This document shows, in pieces, positions 27,193 to 35,914 of a DNA stretch of 64,000 nt. The DNA lies in contig NZ_LN679998.1 in assembly GCF_000953675.1 (NCBI RefSeq), positions 457,911 through 521,910 of the forward strand. The letters run 5' to 3'. Position 1 is the stretch's first letter, and each line of letters starts with the position of its first letter. This DNA is from Paraclostridium sordellii. GTDB taxonomy: Bacteria; Bacillota; Clostridia; Peptostreptococcales; Peptostreptococcaceae. Made by a program: the position numbers and the translations under genes. The notes beneath the pieces are model-generated. The model was not told the origin of the DNA, did not search any database, and saw nothing but the letters and a program-made list of their open reading frames with translations.

Positions 27193-27430
27193 ATATAACA
27201 AAAAATTAAAATAGACTAGAGTAGTAAAATTAAATCTTTATTTCAGAGAGCTAGTGGAAGGTGTGAACTAGTATAAAGCTAATTTGAACTTGCTAGATAA
27301 AATCTATTTGACCGTGGTTGGTATAAAGACTAGTACAAGAGGGTTATTATAAAATAACCAATTAGGGTGGTACCGCGAGTAATATCCTCGTCCCTAGACA
27401 GTAATGTTTAGTGACGAGGATTTTTTATAT
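27193..27430 (+). ncRNA. T-box leader (leucine specific) upstream of leuS
   Basis: Transcriptional riboswitch that reads uncharged tRNA-Leu. It has Stem I with an AGAGAG segment, a specifier loop GAA-CTT-GC with the Leu codon CTT at 27289-27291, and the T-box core AGGGTGGTACCGCG (27364-27377) whose UGGU pairs with the tRNA NCCA end. The terminator ATCCTCGTC (27384-27392) / GACGAGGAT (27413-27421) ends in a T run. When uncharged tRNA binds, the T-box pairs with the 5' arm of the terminator and leuS is transcribed. The 5' end is inferred from the promoter. Confidence 0.93.
27384..27427 (+). terminator. T-box-controlled intrinsic terminator
   Basis: Nine-bp GC-containing stem ATCCTCGTC/GACGAGGAT with an inner TAGAC/GTTTA helix and seven T. 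It is conditional and competes with the antiterminator at 27364-27392. Confidence 0.88.
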
Positions 27431-27454
27431 AAAAAATTAATAGGAGGCAAAACA

Positions 27455-29875
27455 ATGAGGGTTTATAAACCAAATGAAGTTGAAGCTAAATGGCAAAAAA
27501 CTTGGGAAACAAATCAGCAGTATAAAACAAATACTGAAGATTCATCAAAACCAAAATATTACACATTAGAAATGTTACCTTATCCATCAGGAAAAATACA
27601 CATGGGACATGTTCGAAATTATTCTATAGGTGATGTTATAGCTAGATTTAAAAAGATGCAAGGATATAATGTACTTCATCCAATGGGATGGGATTCATTT
27701 GGACTTCCAGCAGAAAATGCAGCTATAAAGCATGGAATCCATCCTCATAAGTGGACTATGGAAAATATAGAGGACATGAAGGGACAATTAAAGTTATTAG
27801 GATTAAGTTATGACTGGGATAGAGAAATAGCAACATCTACTCCGGAATACTATAAGTTTACTCAAGAGATATTTTTAAAGTTCTTAGAACATGGATTAGC
27901 ATATAAGAAAAAGTCTTTCGTAAACTGGTGTCCATCTTGTGAAACGGTTCTAGCTAATGAGCAAGTTGTACAAGGAGCTTGTGAAAGATGTGACTCTGTA
28001 GTAGTAAAAAAAGACTTAGAGCAATGGTATTTTAAAACTACTCATTTTGCAGAAGAATTACTTCAAGATTTAGATACCTTAGATGGATGGCCAGAAAAAG
28101 TTAAAACTATGCAAAAAAACTGGATAGGAAAGAGTACTGGAGCTGAAATAACTTTTGATATAGATGGAACTGATAAGAATGTTACAGTTTTCACAACTAG
28201 ACCAGATACAGTTTACGGAGTTTCATATATGGTACTTGCACCAGAGCATGAATTAGTAAAAGAATTAGTTGCAGGAACTGAATATGAAGAAGAAGTTGCA
28301 AAGTTTATAGCTAAGATGCATACTATGACTGAGATAGAAAGAACTTCTAGTGATCTAGAAAAAGAAGGTATGTTTATAGGAAAACATGTTATAAACCCAT
28401 TAAATGGCGAAAAAGTAGAACTATGGATAGCAAACTATGTATTAGTTGACTATGGAACAGGTGCTGTAATGGCAGTTCCAGCTCACGATGAAAGAGATGG
28501 TGAGTTCGCTTCTAAGTATAACTTAAATGCAATTGAAGTTATAAATGAAGATAACATAATGATAAACTCTGGAGAGTTTGATGGAATGGAAGCTTCAAAA
28601 GCATTTGATGCAATAATTGCTAAATTAGAAGAAATGAAAATAGGAAAGAAAACAGTTAATTATAGATTAAGAGATTGGTTACTTTCTAGACAAAGATATT
28701 GGGGATGTCCAATACCTGTAGTATATTGCGATGAGTGTGGTCTAGTACCTGAAAAGAAAGAGAATTTACCAGTATTATTACCAACTGACATAGAATTTAC
28801 AGGTAAAGGTGAATCACCACTTACAACTTCAAAAGAATTTATGAATGCTACTTGTCCTTGCTGTGGTAAACCAGCCAGAAGAGAAGTAGATACAATGGAT
28901 ACTTTTGTTGATTCTTCTTGGTATTTCTTAAGATATATAGATGCTCAAAATATGAAAGAACCATTTGCTAAAGATGTGGTTGATAAATGGATGCCAGTTG
29001 ATCAATATATAGGTGGAGTAGAACATGCTATAATGCATTTACTTTACGCAAGATTCTTTGTTAAAGCATTTAATGAAATGGGAATGGTAGATTTTAAAGA
29101 GCCATTTAAAAATTTATTAACTCAAGGAATGGTTTTAAAAGATGGAAGTAAAATGAGTAAATCTAAAGGAAATGTTGTATCTCCTCTTGAAATAATAGAT
29201 GAGTATGGAGCAGATACTGCTAGATTATTCGTATTATTTGCAGCACCACCAGAAAGAGATTTAGAGTGGTCAGATCAAGGTGTTGAAGGATGTTTTAGAT
29301 TCTTAAATAGAGTGTATAGATTAGTAGATGAATTAGCAGATATAACTAAATCTGAAGCTACTTTAGGAGAATTAACTAAAGAAGATAAAGCTATGAGATT
29401 TACAATAAACGCTACGTTAAAGAAAGTAACTGAAGATTTAAATGAGAAGTTTGGATTTAATACTGCTATATCTGCATTAATGGAATTAATAAACGAAATG
29501 TACAAGTACAAAGAGTTAGAAAATAGAAATGATGCAGTTATAAAAGAAGCTATAGAAACTATAGTTACAATACTTGCTCCATTTGCACCACATATAGGTG
29601 AAGAATTATGGACTATGATAGGCAAAGATGGAAGCATATTTGATATATCTTGGCCATCATATGATGAGTCTGCATTAGTTAAGGATGAAGTTGAAGTTGT
29701 AGTTCAAGTTAATGGTAAAGTTAGAGGTAAATTAAGTGTAGCTTCTAATATATCAAGAGAAGAAATGCAAGAAGCTGCAATGAACGATGAAAAAATAAAA
29801 ACTTTAGTTGAAGGAAAAACTATAGTTAAAGTAATTGCTGTCCCTAAAAAACTTGTTAATATAGTTGTAAAATAA
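27455..29875 (+). CDS. leuS: Leucyl-tRNA synthetase
   Basis: Class Ia synthetase charging tRNA-Leu. HIGH-type motif HMGH at residues 49-52, a zinc-binding insertion (CPSC and CERC around residues 155-185), the CP1 editing domain (about 220-420, [14 protein letters not shown]), KMSKS at 566-570, and a C-terminal anticodon-binding domain. 806 residues, normal for the bacterial type. ATG 27455 follows AGGAGGC; an upstream in-frame reading from 27404 lies inside the T-box terminator and is rejected. Controlled by the leader above. Confidence 0.98.
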   Translation: MRVYKPNEVEAKWQKTWETNQQYKTNTEDSSKPKYYTLEMLPYPSGKIHMGHVRNYSIGDVIARFKKMQGYNVLHPMGWDSFGLPAENAAIKHGIHPHKWTMENIEDMKGQLKLLGLSYDWDREIATSTPEYYKFTQEIFLKFLEHGLAYKKKSFVNWCPSCETVLANEQVVQGACERCDSVVVKKDLEQWYFKTTHFAEELLQDLDTLDGWPEKVKTMQKNWIGKSTGAEITFDIDGTDKNVTVFTTRPDTVYGVSYMVLAPEHELVKELVAGTEYEEEVAKFIAKMHTMTEIERTSSDLEKEGMFIGKHVINPLNGEKVELWIANYVLVDYGTGAVMAVPAHDERDGEFASKYNLNAIEVINEDNIMINSGEFDGMEASKAFDAIIAKLEEMKIGKKTVNYRLRDWLLSRQRYWGCPIPVVYCDECGLVPEKKENLPVLLPTDIEFTGKGESPLTTSKEFMNATCPCCGKPARREVDTMDTFVDSSWYFLRYIDAQNMKEPFAKDVVDKWMPVDQYIGGVEHAIMHLLYARFFVKAFNEMGMVDFKEPFKNLLTQGMVLKDGSKMSKSKGNVVSPLEIIDEYGADTARLFVLFAAPPERDLEWSDQGVEGCFRFLNRVYRLVDELADITKSEATLGELTKEDKAMRFTINATLKKVTEDLNEKFGFNTAISALMELINEMYKYKELENRNDAVIKEAIETIVTILAPFAPHIGEELWTMIGKDGSIFDISWPSYDESALVKDEVEVVVQVNGKVRGKLSVASNISREEMQEAAMNDEKIKTLVEGKTIVKVIAVPKKLVNIVVK

Positions 29876-29876
29876 T

Positions 29877-29905
29877 AAAAAGGTCTTTATAAAGGCCTTT
29901 TTTAT
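29877..29905 (+). terminator. Terminator after leuS
   Basis: AAAAAGGT and GCCTTTTT pair around CTTTATAAAG, followed by a T run. Confidence 0.85.
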
Positions 29906-30213
29906 TTAATATGATGTTAAAAATAAAACAATAAAAATTAATACAAAAAAGTAAGTTATCTAATTAAAAAAAGATGAGTTTTTTTATATTTTAAAATAAG
30001 AAAGCTATCAAAAATTAAATTTAATTTAAAAAATAAAAAATTTTTTTATGGGAAAAATAACAGGAAAACAGAAAATTCAATATGTTTGTAAATTTTTTGA
30101 CAAATTAAAAAATTACAAAAAAATGTTTTCCTGTTGATTTTTAATAGAAAACTATATACAATAAAGATGTCAAATAAATAAATTAAATCTACACATTATG
30201 GGAGTGAACAAAA
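29906..30213 (+). promoter_or_regulatory. 308-bp ilvA upstream region: promoter and 12-bp inverted repeat
   Basis: No gene here. A perfect inverted repeat, AACAGGAAAACA (30059-30070) and TGTTTTCCTGTT (30124-30135), is separated by 53 bp. The right arm touches the -35 box of a promoter TTGATT (30134-30139), 17 bp, TACAAT (30157-30162). A second TTGACA at 30097-30102 lies between the arms but lacks a good -10. CAGAAAATT after the left arm equals half of the CodY consensus; the other half is missing. The rest is AT-rich and featureless. Confidence 0.5.
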
Positions 30214-31425
30214 ATGACTAGAGTTACATTAAAAGACGTTCAAGAAGCTAGAGAAACTATAAAAGATATAGTTAAAACAACTGATCTGTTAGAAAGCGTT
30301 AAGCTTAGCGAGAAGACTGGGGCAAACGTATACTATAAATGTGAGAACTTACAAAAGACTGGATCTTTCAAAGTTAGAGGGGCTTGTAACAAAATAGCAA
30401 GTTTAACTGATGAAGAGAAGGCAAACGGTGTTATAGCATCAAGTGCAGGAAACCATGCACAAGGAGTTGCATTAGGGGCTAAATTAAGTGGGATAAAGGC
30501 TACAATAGTAATGCCAGCAACTGCACCACTTGCAAAAGTTACTGCAACTAAAGGATATGGAGCAGAAGTAGTATTAGAAGGTTTAGTATATGATGATGCA
30601 TATGCAAAAGCTGTTGAAATACAAAAAGAAACTGGAGCAACTTTTTTACATCCATTTAATGACAAATATGTTATGGCTGGACAAGGGACAATAGCTTTAG
30701 AAGTATTTGAACAATTAGATAATAAAGTTGACACTATAATATGCCCAATAGGTGGTGGGGGAATAATAGCTGGTATAGCAACTGCTGCTAAAGCTTTAAA
30801 CCCAAATGTTAAAATAATAGGTGTTCAAACTGCAAATATACCTTCAATGAAAGAGTCTATAGAACATGGACATGTTACAACTGCATTCAAAGCTACTACA
30901 ATAGCAGATGGTATAGCAGTTAAAACTCCAGGTGAATATACCTTTGAGATAATAAAAGATTTAGTTGATGAAGTTATAGTTGTTGAAGAAAGCGAAATAG
31001 CTCAAGCTATGTTATACTTATTAGAAAATCAAAAATTAATAGCTGAAGGTTCAGGAGCAGTATCAACAGCAGCATTATTAAGTGGAAAATATAAACCAGC
31101 TAAAGATGAAAACGTTGTATGTATAATATCTGGTGGTAACGTAGATGTTAACACTTTATATAGAGTTATAGGAACTGCATTAACTTCAGAAGGTAGAAGA
31201 TATGTATTTAAAACTAAAATACAAGATAAGCCAGGTGGATTAGCTGAGTTAACTCAAATAATAAGTGGATTAAATGCAAATATATTAAGTGCTAATATGA
31301 CTAGACCTCCAAAAGAAACTCTTGGAAGTTTATATCTTGAAATAGAATTAGAAACATTCAACCAAGAACACAAAGATAAAATAAAACAAGCTGTAGAAGC
31401 TGCAGGATTTGTAATAGAAGATTAA
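30214..31425 (+). CDS. ilvA: Threonine ammonia-lyase (dehydratase) with ACT domain
   Basis: PLP enzyme converting L-threonine (and L-serine) to 2-oxobutyrate (or pyruvate) and ammonia, via an enamine intermediate. PLP Lys is K53 in GSFKVRG; the phosphate-binding loop is GGGGI near residue 180. Residues about 325-403 form an ACT domain (DKPGGLAELTQIISGL), suggesting allosteric control. The 403-residue size matches the short ACT-bearing form found in clostridia, either catabolic or the isoleucine entry step; no ilv genes are adjacent. Together with ridA and sdaA downstream, a catabolic role seems likelier. Confidence 0.93.
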   Translation: MTRVTLKDVQEARETIKDIVKTTDLLESVKLSEKTGANVYYKCENLQKTGSFKVRGACNKIASLTDEEKANGVIASSAGNHAQGVALGAKLSGIKATIVMPATAPLAKVTATKGYGAEVVLEGLVYDDAYAKAVEIQKETGATFLHPFNDKYVMAGQGTIALEVFEQLDNKVDTIICPIGGGGIIAGIATAAKALNPNVKIIGVQTANIPSMKESIEHGHVTTAFKATTIADGIAVKTPGEYTFEIIKDLVDEVIVVEESEIAQAMLYLLENQKLIAEGSGAVSTAALLSGKYKPAKDENVVCIISGGNVDVNTLYRVIGTALTSEGRRYVFKTKIQDKPGGLAELTQIISGLNANILSANMTRPPKETLGSLYLEIELETFNQEHKDKIKQAVEAAGFVIED

Positions 31426-31450
31426 TTTGTGATATAATGGATATGAAAAT

Positions 31451-31492
31451 AAAAAGTGGAAATTTATGGATTATATAAATTTCACTTTTTAT
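31451..31492 (+). terminator. Terminator after ilvA
   Basis: A 16-bp stem with one bulged G: AAAAAGTGGAAATTTAT with ATAAATTTCACTTTTT. Confidence 0.85.
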
Positions 31493-31591
31493 CACAAAAT
31501 TGTATACAGTGTGTACGATTTAGTTGTATAATATTATAGAAAAAAGTATAATATAAACACAAAGTTAAATAAGAAAAGGAGAGATTGGATC

Positions 31592-31972
31592 ATGAAACAA
31601 GTAATACATACTGAAAAGGCTCCTAAAGCAATAGGACCATACTCTCAAGCTATAAAAAATGGAAATATGGTATTTGTATCAGGACAAGTTCCATTTAACC
31701 CAGAAACTATGGAAATAGTAGAAGGCGGAGCTAAAGAGCAAGCTGCTAGATCATTAGAAAGTTTAAAAGAAATATTAGCTGCATCTGGAGCAACTTTTGC
31801 TGATGTAGTTAAGACTACAGTATTTATAAGCGATATGAATGATTTCGCTGAAATAAATGAAGTATATGCTTCTTACTTCGGTGAAAACAAACCTGCAAGA
31901 TCTTGTGTAGAAGTTGCTAGACTTCCAAGAGATGTTAAGGTTGAAATAGAAGCTATAGCTATAGTAAAATAA
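31592..31972 (+). CDS. ridA: RidA family reactive intermediate (enamine/imine) deaminase
   Basis: Hydrolyses 2-aminoacrylate and 2-aminocrotonate, toxic enamines released by PLP dehydratases. 126 residues; family motifs AIGPYSQAI and [10 protein letters not shown], and the catalytic Arg in [12 protein letters not shown]. It lies between ilvA, which makes such enamines, and the serine dehydratase genes, but terminators on both sides suggest separate transcription. A GTATACA-G-TGTGTAC near-palindrome (31502-31516) is upstream. Confidence 0.94.
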   Translation: MKQVIHTEKAPKAIGPYSQAIKNGNMVFVSGQVPFNPETMEIVEGGAKEQAARSLESLKEILAASGATFADVVKTTVFISDMNDFAEINEVYASYFGENKPARSCVEVARLPRDVKVEIEAIAIVK

Positions 31973-31982
31973 TAATTGACTT

Positions 31983-32020
31983 CAAAATGACCATGCCTCT
32001 ATTGAGTATGGTCATTTTGT
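31983..32020 (+). terminator. Hairpin/terminator after ridA
   Basis: CAAAATGACCAT (31983-31994) pairs with ATGGTCATTTTG (32008-32019). The T run is short, so efficiency is uncertain. Confidence 0.7.
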
Positions 32021-32035
32021 AAGTTAGACAAAACT

Positions 32036-32050
32036 TGGAAATCATTTCCA
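32036..32050. promoter_or_regulatory. Perfect 15-bp palindrome upstream of sdaAB
   Basis: TGGAAAT-C-ATTTCCA, a 7-1-7 palindrome 44 bp before the sdaAB start and just upstream of a possible TATACA -10 (32051-32056). It has the size of a repressor operator; the regulator is unknown. Confidence 0.45.
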
Positions 32051-32094
32051 TATACAAAAGAAAAAGACAATTTGACGAAGAGAGGTATTAATTA

Positions 32095-32769
32095 ATGGCT
32101 AAAGATTATAGTGTATTTGATGTCGTAGGACCAAACATGATAGGTCCATCAAGTTCGCATACAGCAGGAGCTGCTAGACTAGGAAAGATGGCACTTAAAA
32201 TAGCAGGACAACCTGTTAAAAGTGTAAAGTTTTACTTACATGGATCATTCGCTGAGACATATAAAGGACACGGAACAGATAAAGCATTAGTTGGAGGAAT
32301 TTTAGGATTCCAACCAGATGACGCTAGAATAAGAAATTCTTTTGATATAGCTAAAGAAAACGGTGTTGAATTTGAATTTATAAAAACTGATTTAGGAGAA
32401 AATGAACATCCTAACACTGTTAAGATGGAAATGACTTTAGAAGATGGATCTACTGCAGAAGTAAAAGGTGCTTCTATAGGTGGAGGAAATATAAAGCTTA
32501 CTGAAATGGATGGATTACCACTTGATTTCAATGGTGCTAGACCAGCAGTTATACTTGAAATAAAAGATATACCAGGAGCTGTATCTTTCGTAACTGGACT
32601 TCTTGCTCATAATAATAAGAATATAGCAAACATGTCTACTAATAAACCAGCAGGAGCTGATTATACATTTGTTACTATAGAAACAGATGAAGCATTAGAC
32701 AAAGATGTATTAGATCAATTAAGAAAATTCGAAGTTATAGCTAAGGCTGTAGTTTTAGACAAATTCTAA
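32095..32769 (+). CDS. sdaAB: L-serine dehydratase, beta subunit
   Basis: Small subunit of the iron-sulfur L-serine ammonia-lyase that converts serine to pyruvate and ammonia. 224 residues: N-terminal domain with the family signature GPSSSHTAGAARLG, and a C-terminal ACT domain (from about 150, IPGAVSFVTGLLA). Start ATG behind GAGAGG. 23 bp before sdaAA; the pair replaces the single-chain SdaA of enterobacteria. A substantial pathway in amino-acid-fermenting clostridia. Confidence 0.96.
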   Translation: MAKDYSVFDVVGPNMIGPSSSHTAGAARLGKMALKIAGQPVKSVKFYLHGSFAETYKGHGTDKALVGGILGFQPDDARIRNSFDIAKENGVEFEFIKTDLGENEHPNTVKMEMTLEDGSTAEVKGASIGGGNIKLTEMDGLPLDFNGARPAVILEIKDIPGAVSFVTGLLAHNNKNIANMSTNKPAGADYTFVTIETDEALDKDVLDQLRKFEVIAKAVVLDKF

Positions 32770-32792
32770 TTAGTGAGGAAGGGTGACAGAAT

Positions 32793-33671
32793 ATGAAATA
32801 TAACTTTACAAGTGGAGCAGAATTAATAGAAAAATGTAATGAATTAAATATGACTATAAGTCAATTATGTGTAGAAAGAGAAGTTGAATTAACTGGAGCT
32901 TCTAAAGAAGAAGTAAGAGCAAAAATGGCTACAAGCTTAGAAATAATGAAAAAAGGCGTTGAGAGAGCTGTAACAGAAGATATAAAATCGGTTGGTGGAC
33001 TAATAGGTGGAGAAGCTAAAAAATTAGAAAACCACAGAAACACTCAAAAAACTGTTTGTGGTGGATTAATGAATAAAGCTTTAGCTGCTGCAATGGGAAC
33101 AATGGAGGTTAATGCTTCTATGGGTCTTATAGTTGCTGCTCCAACAGCTGGTTCTTGTGGTATATTACCAGGAGCTATAGTTACTATAGGAAAAGAGTAT
33201 GGATTTAGCGATGAAGAAATGATAGATGCATTATTCACAGCCTCAGCTATAGGTGCTATAATAACAAGAAATGCAACAGTTGCAGGTGCTGAAGGTGGAT
33301 GTCAAGCTGAAACTGGAGCTGCTGCTTCAATGGCTGCTGCTGGTATAGTTGAGTTAATGGGAGGAAGTGTAGAAGCTGCTGTTTCTGCTGCATCTCATTG
33401 TTTACAAAATGTAATGGGATTAGTTTGTGATCCAATAGCAGGACTTGTTGAAGTTCCTTGTCAAGGAAGAAATGCTATAGGTGTTGCAAATGCTTTAATA
33501 TCTGCAGAACTTTGTTTATCTGGAATATTAAATATAATACCATTTGATGAAACTGTAGAGGCTATGTATAAAGTTGGTAGAGGACTTCCTATGGAGTTAA
33601 GAGAAACTGCATTAGGTGGAGTTGCTGCAACTTGTACAGGTAATTGCTTAACTAAGAAAATATTTGGATAA
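32793..33671 (+). CDS. sdaAA: L-serine dehydratase, alpha subunit (4Fe-4S)
   Basis: Catalytic large subunit carrying an oxygen-sensitive 4Fe-4S cluster. 292 residues; conserved Cys are in TAGSCGILPG, SHCLQNVMGLVCDPIAG and VPCQGRNA, and the C-terminus has GNCLTKK. Start ATG behind GAGGAAGGGTGA. Co-transcribed with sdaAB and followed by a terminator shared with the convergent dacF. Confidence 0.96.
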   Translation: MKYNFTSGAELIEKCNELNMTISQLCVEREVELTGASKEEVRAKMATSLEIMKKGVERAVTEDIKSVGGLIGGEAKKLENHRNTQKTVCGGLMNKALAAAMGTMEVNASMGLIVAAPTAGSCGILPGAIVTIGKEYGFSDEEMIDALFTASAIGAIITRNATVAGAEGGCQAETGAAASMAAAGIVELMGGSVEAAVSAASHCLQNVMGLVCDPIAGLVEVPCQGRNAIGVANALISAELCLSGILNIIPFDETVEAMYKVGRGLPMELRETALGGVAATCTGNCLTKKIFG

Positions 33672-33672
33672 T

Positions 33673-33700
33673 AAAAAAGAGGCATATGCCTCTTTTTTTA
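33673..33700. terminator. Bidirectional terminator between sdaAA and dacF
   Basis: AAAAAAGAGGCAT directly followed by ATGCCTCTTTTTT, a 13-bp palindrome with T runs both ways. It reaches the dacF stop codon (33698-33700, minus). Confidence 0.9.
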
Positions 33701-35095
33701 ATATCTTCTTTTACGTCTATGAGTACTTTTTTTATTGGAATAAATATTTTTACGTTTTTTATTTGAGTAAATATTTTTTTTATTTGAGTAAATATTTTTC
33801 TTTTTATTGTACACATAATTTCTTCTTTTATTTCTTCTTATTTTCTTTCTAAGTAAAACTAGTAATATAAATAAGACTATTAATCCTAAAACTCCAGCTA
33901 AAGCAGAAATTATAAACTTAACTATTTTATTATTTAATATAGATTTAAAAAGATTAGTTACATTATTTTGAGCAATTAAAGGTATATTTGCAATTGGCTT
34001 TTTCTCATCATCTTTATAAACCTCTAATGTACCAACTGTATCCCCTTTTTTTATAGGTAGCTTAAAATCATTTAATTTGACTTCAGTTTTGTAAGTTGGA
34101 TTTTCTTCGTTTTTATTAATAACAGTATAATAACTATACTTTGGCACATAATCTAATTTTCTTTCCTTAGAATACCAAATTGATTTTGAACCTGTGTAAG
34201 TAGATTTATCTATTGATTTTTCAGATTTAAAATTATTAAATCCATAATCTAGAAGTGTTCTACTATCTACATATAAATTTGTATCACCATCAGCTTTAAA
34301 TACTGCTGAAATTAATCTCATATCATCTTTTTTTGCACTAGATAGTAAGCATTTACCTGCATCGTCTGTAAATCCTGTTTTTATGCCATCAACTATATTA
34401 TATTGAATATCGACCATTTTGCCATCATATGGTATTTGACCTGAACCAGTTAAAAACTGGTTAGTATTTTTTAAAAACCTTTCTTGGTAAAGTGGGGTTG
34501 CAGGTATTCTCATCATTTTTGTACTTACTATTTTTCTAAATACATCATTACTCATAGCCTCTCTTGCCATTAAAGCCATATCATATGCAGATGTATAATG
34601 TTGAGTATCTGGTAATCCATTAGCATTGTTAAAATGAGTATCAACAGCGCCTATCTTTTTAGCTTCCTCATTCATTAACTTTGCAAATTCAGGAACTGAA
34701 CCACTTACATGTTCTGCTAAAACTACAGCTGCATCATTGGCCGAAACTAGAAGTAAGCCATCTAGTAATTGTCTAACAGTGAGTTTTTCTCCAGGAACAA
34801 GGTACATACTAGTACCGTCGATATGACCTATATTTCCAACGGTTACAACTTCATCTAGGTTTTTTACATGCTTTAGAGTAACATAAGCTGTCCACATTTT
34901 TGTTGTAGAAGCTGGATACATTTGAGCATGAGGATTTTTTTGATATAAAATCTTACCACTTGTATAATCCATCAATACTGCATAGGGAGCAGATATATTT
35001 GGTGGGGGAGTTTCAGCGAATGAAACACTATTAAATGCAAAGATATTAACAAAGGTTAATGCAAATGCTAATAATATTGAAACTTTTTTTATCAT
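33698..35095 (-). CDS. dacF: D-alanyl-D-alanine carboxypeptidase (DacF/PBP5 type) with repeat tail
   Basis: Class C PBP that trims the terminal D-Ala of peptidoglycan stem peptides. Signal peptide 1-27, catalytic SxxK S63-K66, SAN S118-N120, KTG K239-G241, then the beta-rich PBP5 C-terminal domain to about 390. A transmembrane segment (about 398-422) follows, and a very basic tail of about 40 residues with three copies of the unit NKKNIYS encoded by 21-bp DNA repeats. The usual PBP5 anchor is a short amphipathic helix, so this long cytoplasmic tail is unusual. ATG behind CGGAGGAC. The symbol reflects family rather than a shown sporulation role. Confidence 0.92.
   Translation of the reverse strand: MIKKVSILLAFALTFVNIFAFNSVSFAETPPPNISAPYAVLMDYTSGKILYQKNPHAQMYPASTTKMWTAYVTLKHVKNLDEVVTVGNIGHIDGTSMYLVPGEKLTVRQLLDGLLLVSANDAAVVLAEHVSGSVPEFAKLMNEEAKKIGAVDTHFNNANGLPDTQHYTSAYDMALMAREAMSNDVFRKIVSTKMMRIPATPLYQERFLKNTNQFLTGSGQIPYDGKMVDIQYNIVDGIKTGFTDDAGKCLLSSAKKDDMRLISAVFKADGDTNLYVDSRTLLDYGFNNFKSEKSIDKSTYTGSKSIWYSKERKLDYVPKYSYYTVINKNEENPTYKTEVKLNDFKLPIKKGDTVGTLEVYKDDEKKPIANIPLIAQNNVTNLFKSILNNKIVKFIISALAGVLGLIVLFILLVLLRKKIRRNKRRNYVYNKKKNIYSNKKNIYSNKKRKNIYSNKKSTHRRKRRY
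33731..33799. repeat. Three 21-bp coding repeats in the dacF 3' end
   Basis: Units at 33731-33751, 33758-33778 and 33779-33799; the last two are identical and directly adjacent, the first differs by two bases and is offset by 6 bp. They encode the (K)NIYSNK(K) repeats of the DacF tail. Confidence 0.9.
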
Positions 35096-35172
35096 TTTTT
35101 GTCCTCCGATTGTAAACTTATATTTTAGTATAACATATTTATGTCAATAATCAAATTTGAAGGAGTGATAAA

Positions 35173-35853
35173 ATGAGTAAAATTAGAAAGTTTTTTCCAA
35201 TTTTAGTAATAGTGTGTATAATATTTGTGTTTTTTATCAAAAACATTACCCCTATATTAAAAAATGATAATTATATTGTTAGTCAAGCAGAAGATAAAAA
35301 AGAAATCAATAAAAATTTTGAGCCAGTACAAAAAGATGAGGATTTAAACATGAATAATTTAGAAAAAATAAATACAGTAAATAAAAAAATAACTATATTT
35401 ATAAGTGGAGAGATAAAATCTCCAGGAGTTGTTGAACTATATAGTGAAGACAGGTTGATGGATGGAGTGAAAAAGTGTGGAGGAGTAACAGATGAAGCTG
35501 ATATGAATCGTATAAATCTTGCTATGAAAATATCTGATGAAGGACATTATATAATTCCTAAAATAGGAGAAGAGATTGAAAATGTAAAAGATAAAGGGAA
35601 AGAAACTGTAAATCAAACTCAAAACTTAAATGATAATAAATCTGAGCAAAACAAAGAGAATAATAAGATAAATATTAATAACGCATCTTTAATAGAGTTA
35701 GATTCTTTACCTGGAGTAGGTGAAGTTACGGCTCAAAAAATTATAGATTATAGAGAAGAAAATACGAAATTTAAATCTATAGAGGAGATAAAGAATGTTA
35801 AGGGTATAGGTGAAAATAAATTTAATAATTTGAAAGATTATATTAGTATTTAA
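35173..35853 (+). CDS. comEA: ComEA-like helix-hairpin-helix DNA-binding protein
   Basis: Membrane-anchored DNA receptor of the competence type. One N-terminal transmembrane segment (about 7-27), a linker, an SLBB domain (about 72-120; IFISGEIKSPGVVELY), a second Lys/Asn-rich linker, and a C-terminal tandem HhH domain (about 165-226; LDSLPGVGEVTAQKIIDYR, VKGIGENKF). 226 residues, standard ComEA layout. ATG behind GAAGGAGTGA. A ComEC channel homologue is at 48742, so a partial DNA-uptake machinery is encoded in the window. It is close to selD but has no obvious functional tie. Confidence 0.9.
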   Translation: MSKIRKFFPILVIVCIIFVFFIKNITPILKNDNYIVSQAEDKKEINKNFEPVQKDEDLNMNNLEKINTVNKKITIFISGEIKSPGVVELYSEDRLMDGVKKCGGVTDEADMNRINLAMKISDEGHYIIPKIGEEIENVKDKGKETVNQTQNLNDNKSEQNKENNKININNASLIELDSLPGVGEVTAQKIIDYREENTKFKSIEEIKNVKGIGENKFNNLKDYISI

Positions 35854-35914
35854 TAAATTTAAAATTATGTTATTATTAATAATGTAAGACTTGCAAGGGA
35901 AGGAGACATATATT

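Noticed and set aside
27404-27454. Longer LeuS starting inside the T-box
   Set aside because: That stretch is the leader terminator; the ATG at 27455 has a good ribosome binding site and gives the family N-terminus.
33664-33852. 62-residue plus-strand frame rich in Tyr and Phe, antisense to the dacF end
   Set aside because: It is the mirror of the repeated Lys/Asn codons of the DacF tail, has no ribosome binding site and overlaps the bidirectional terminator.
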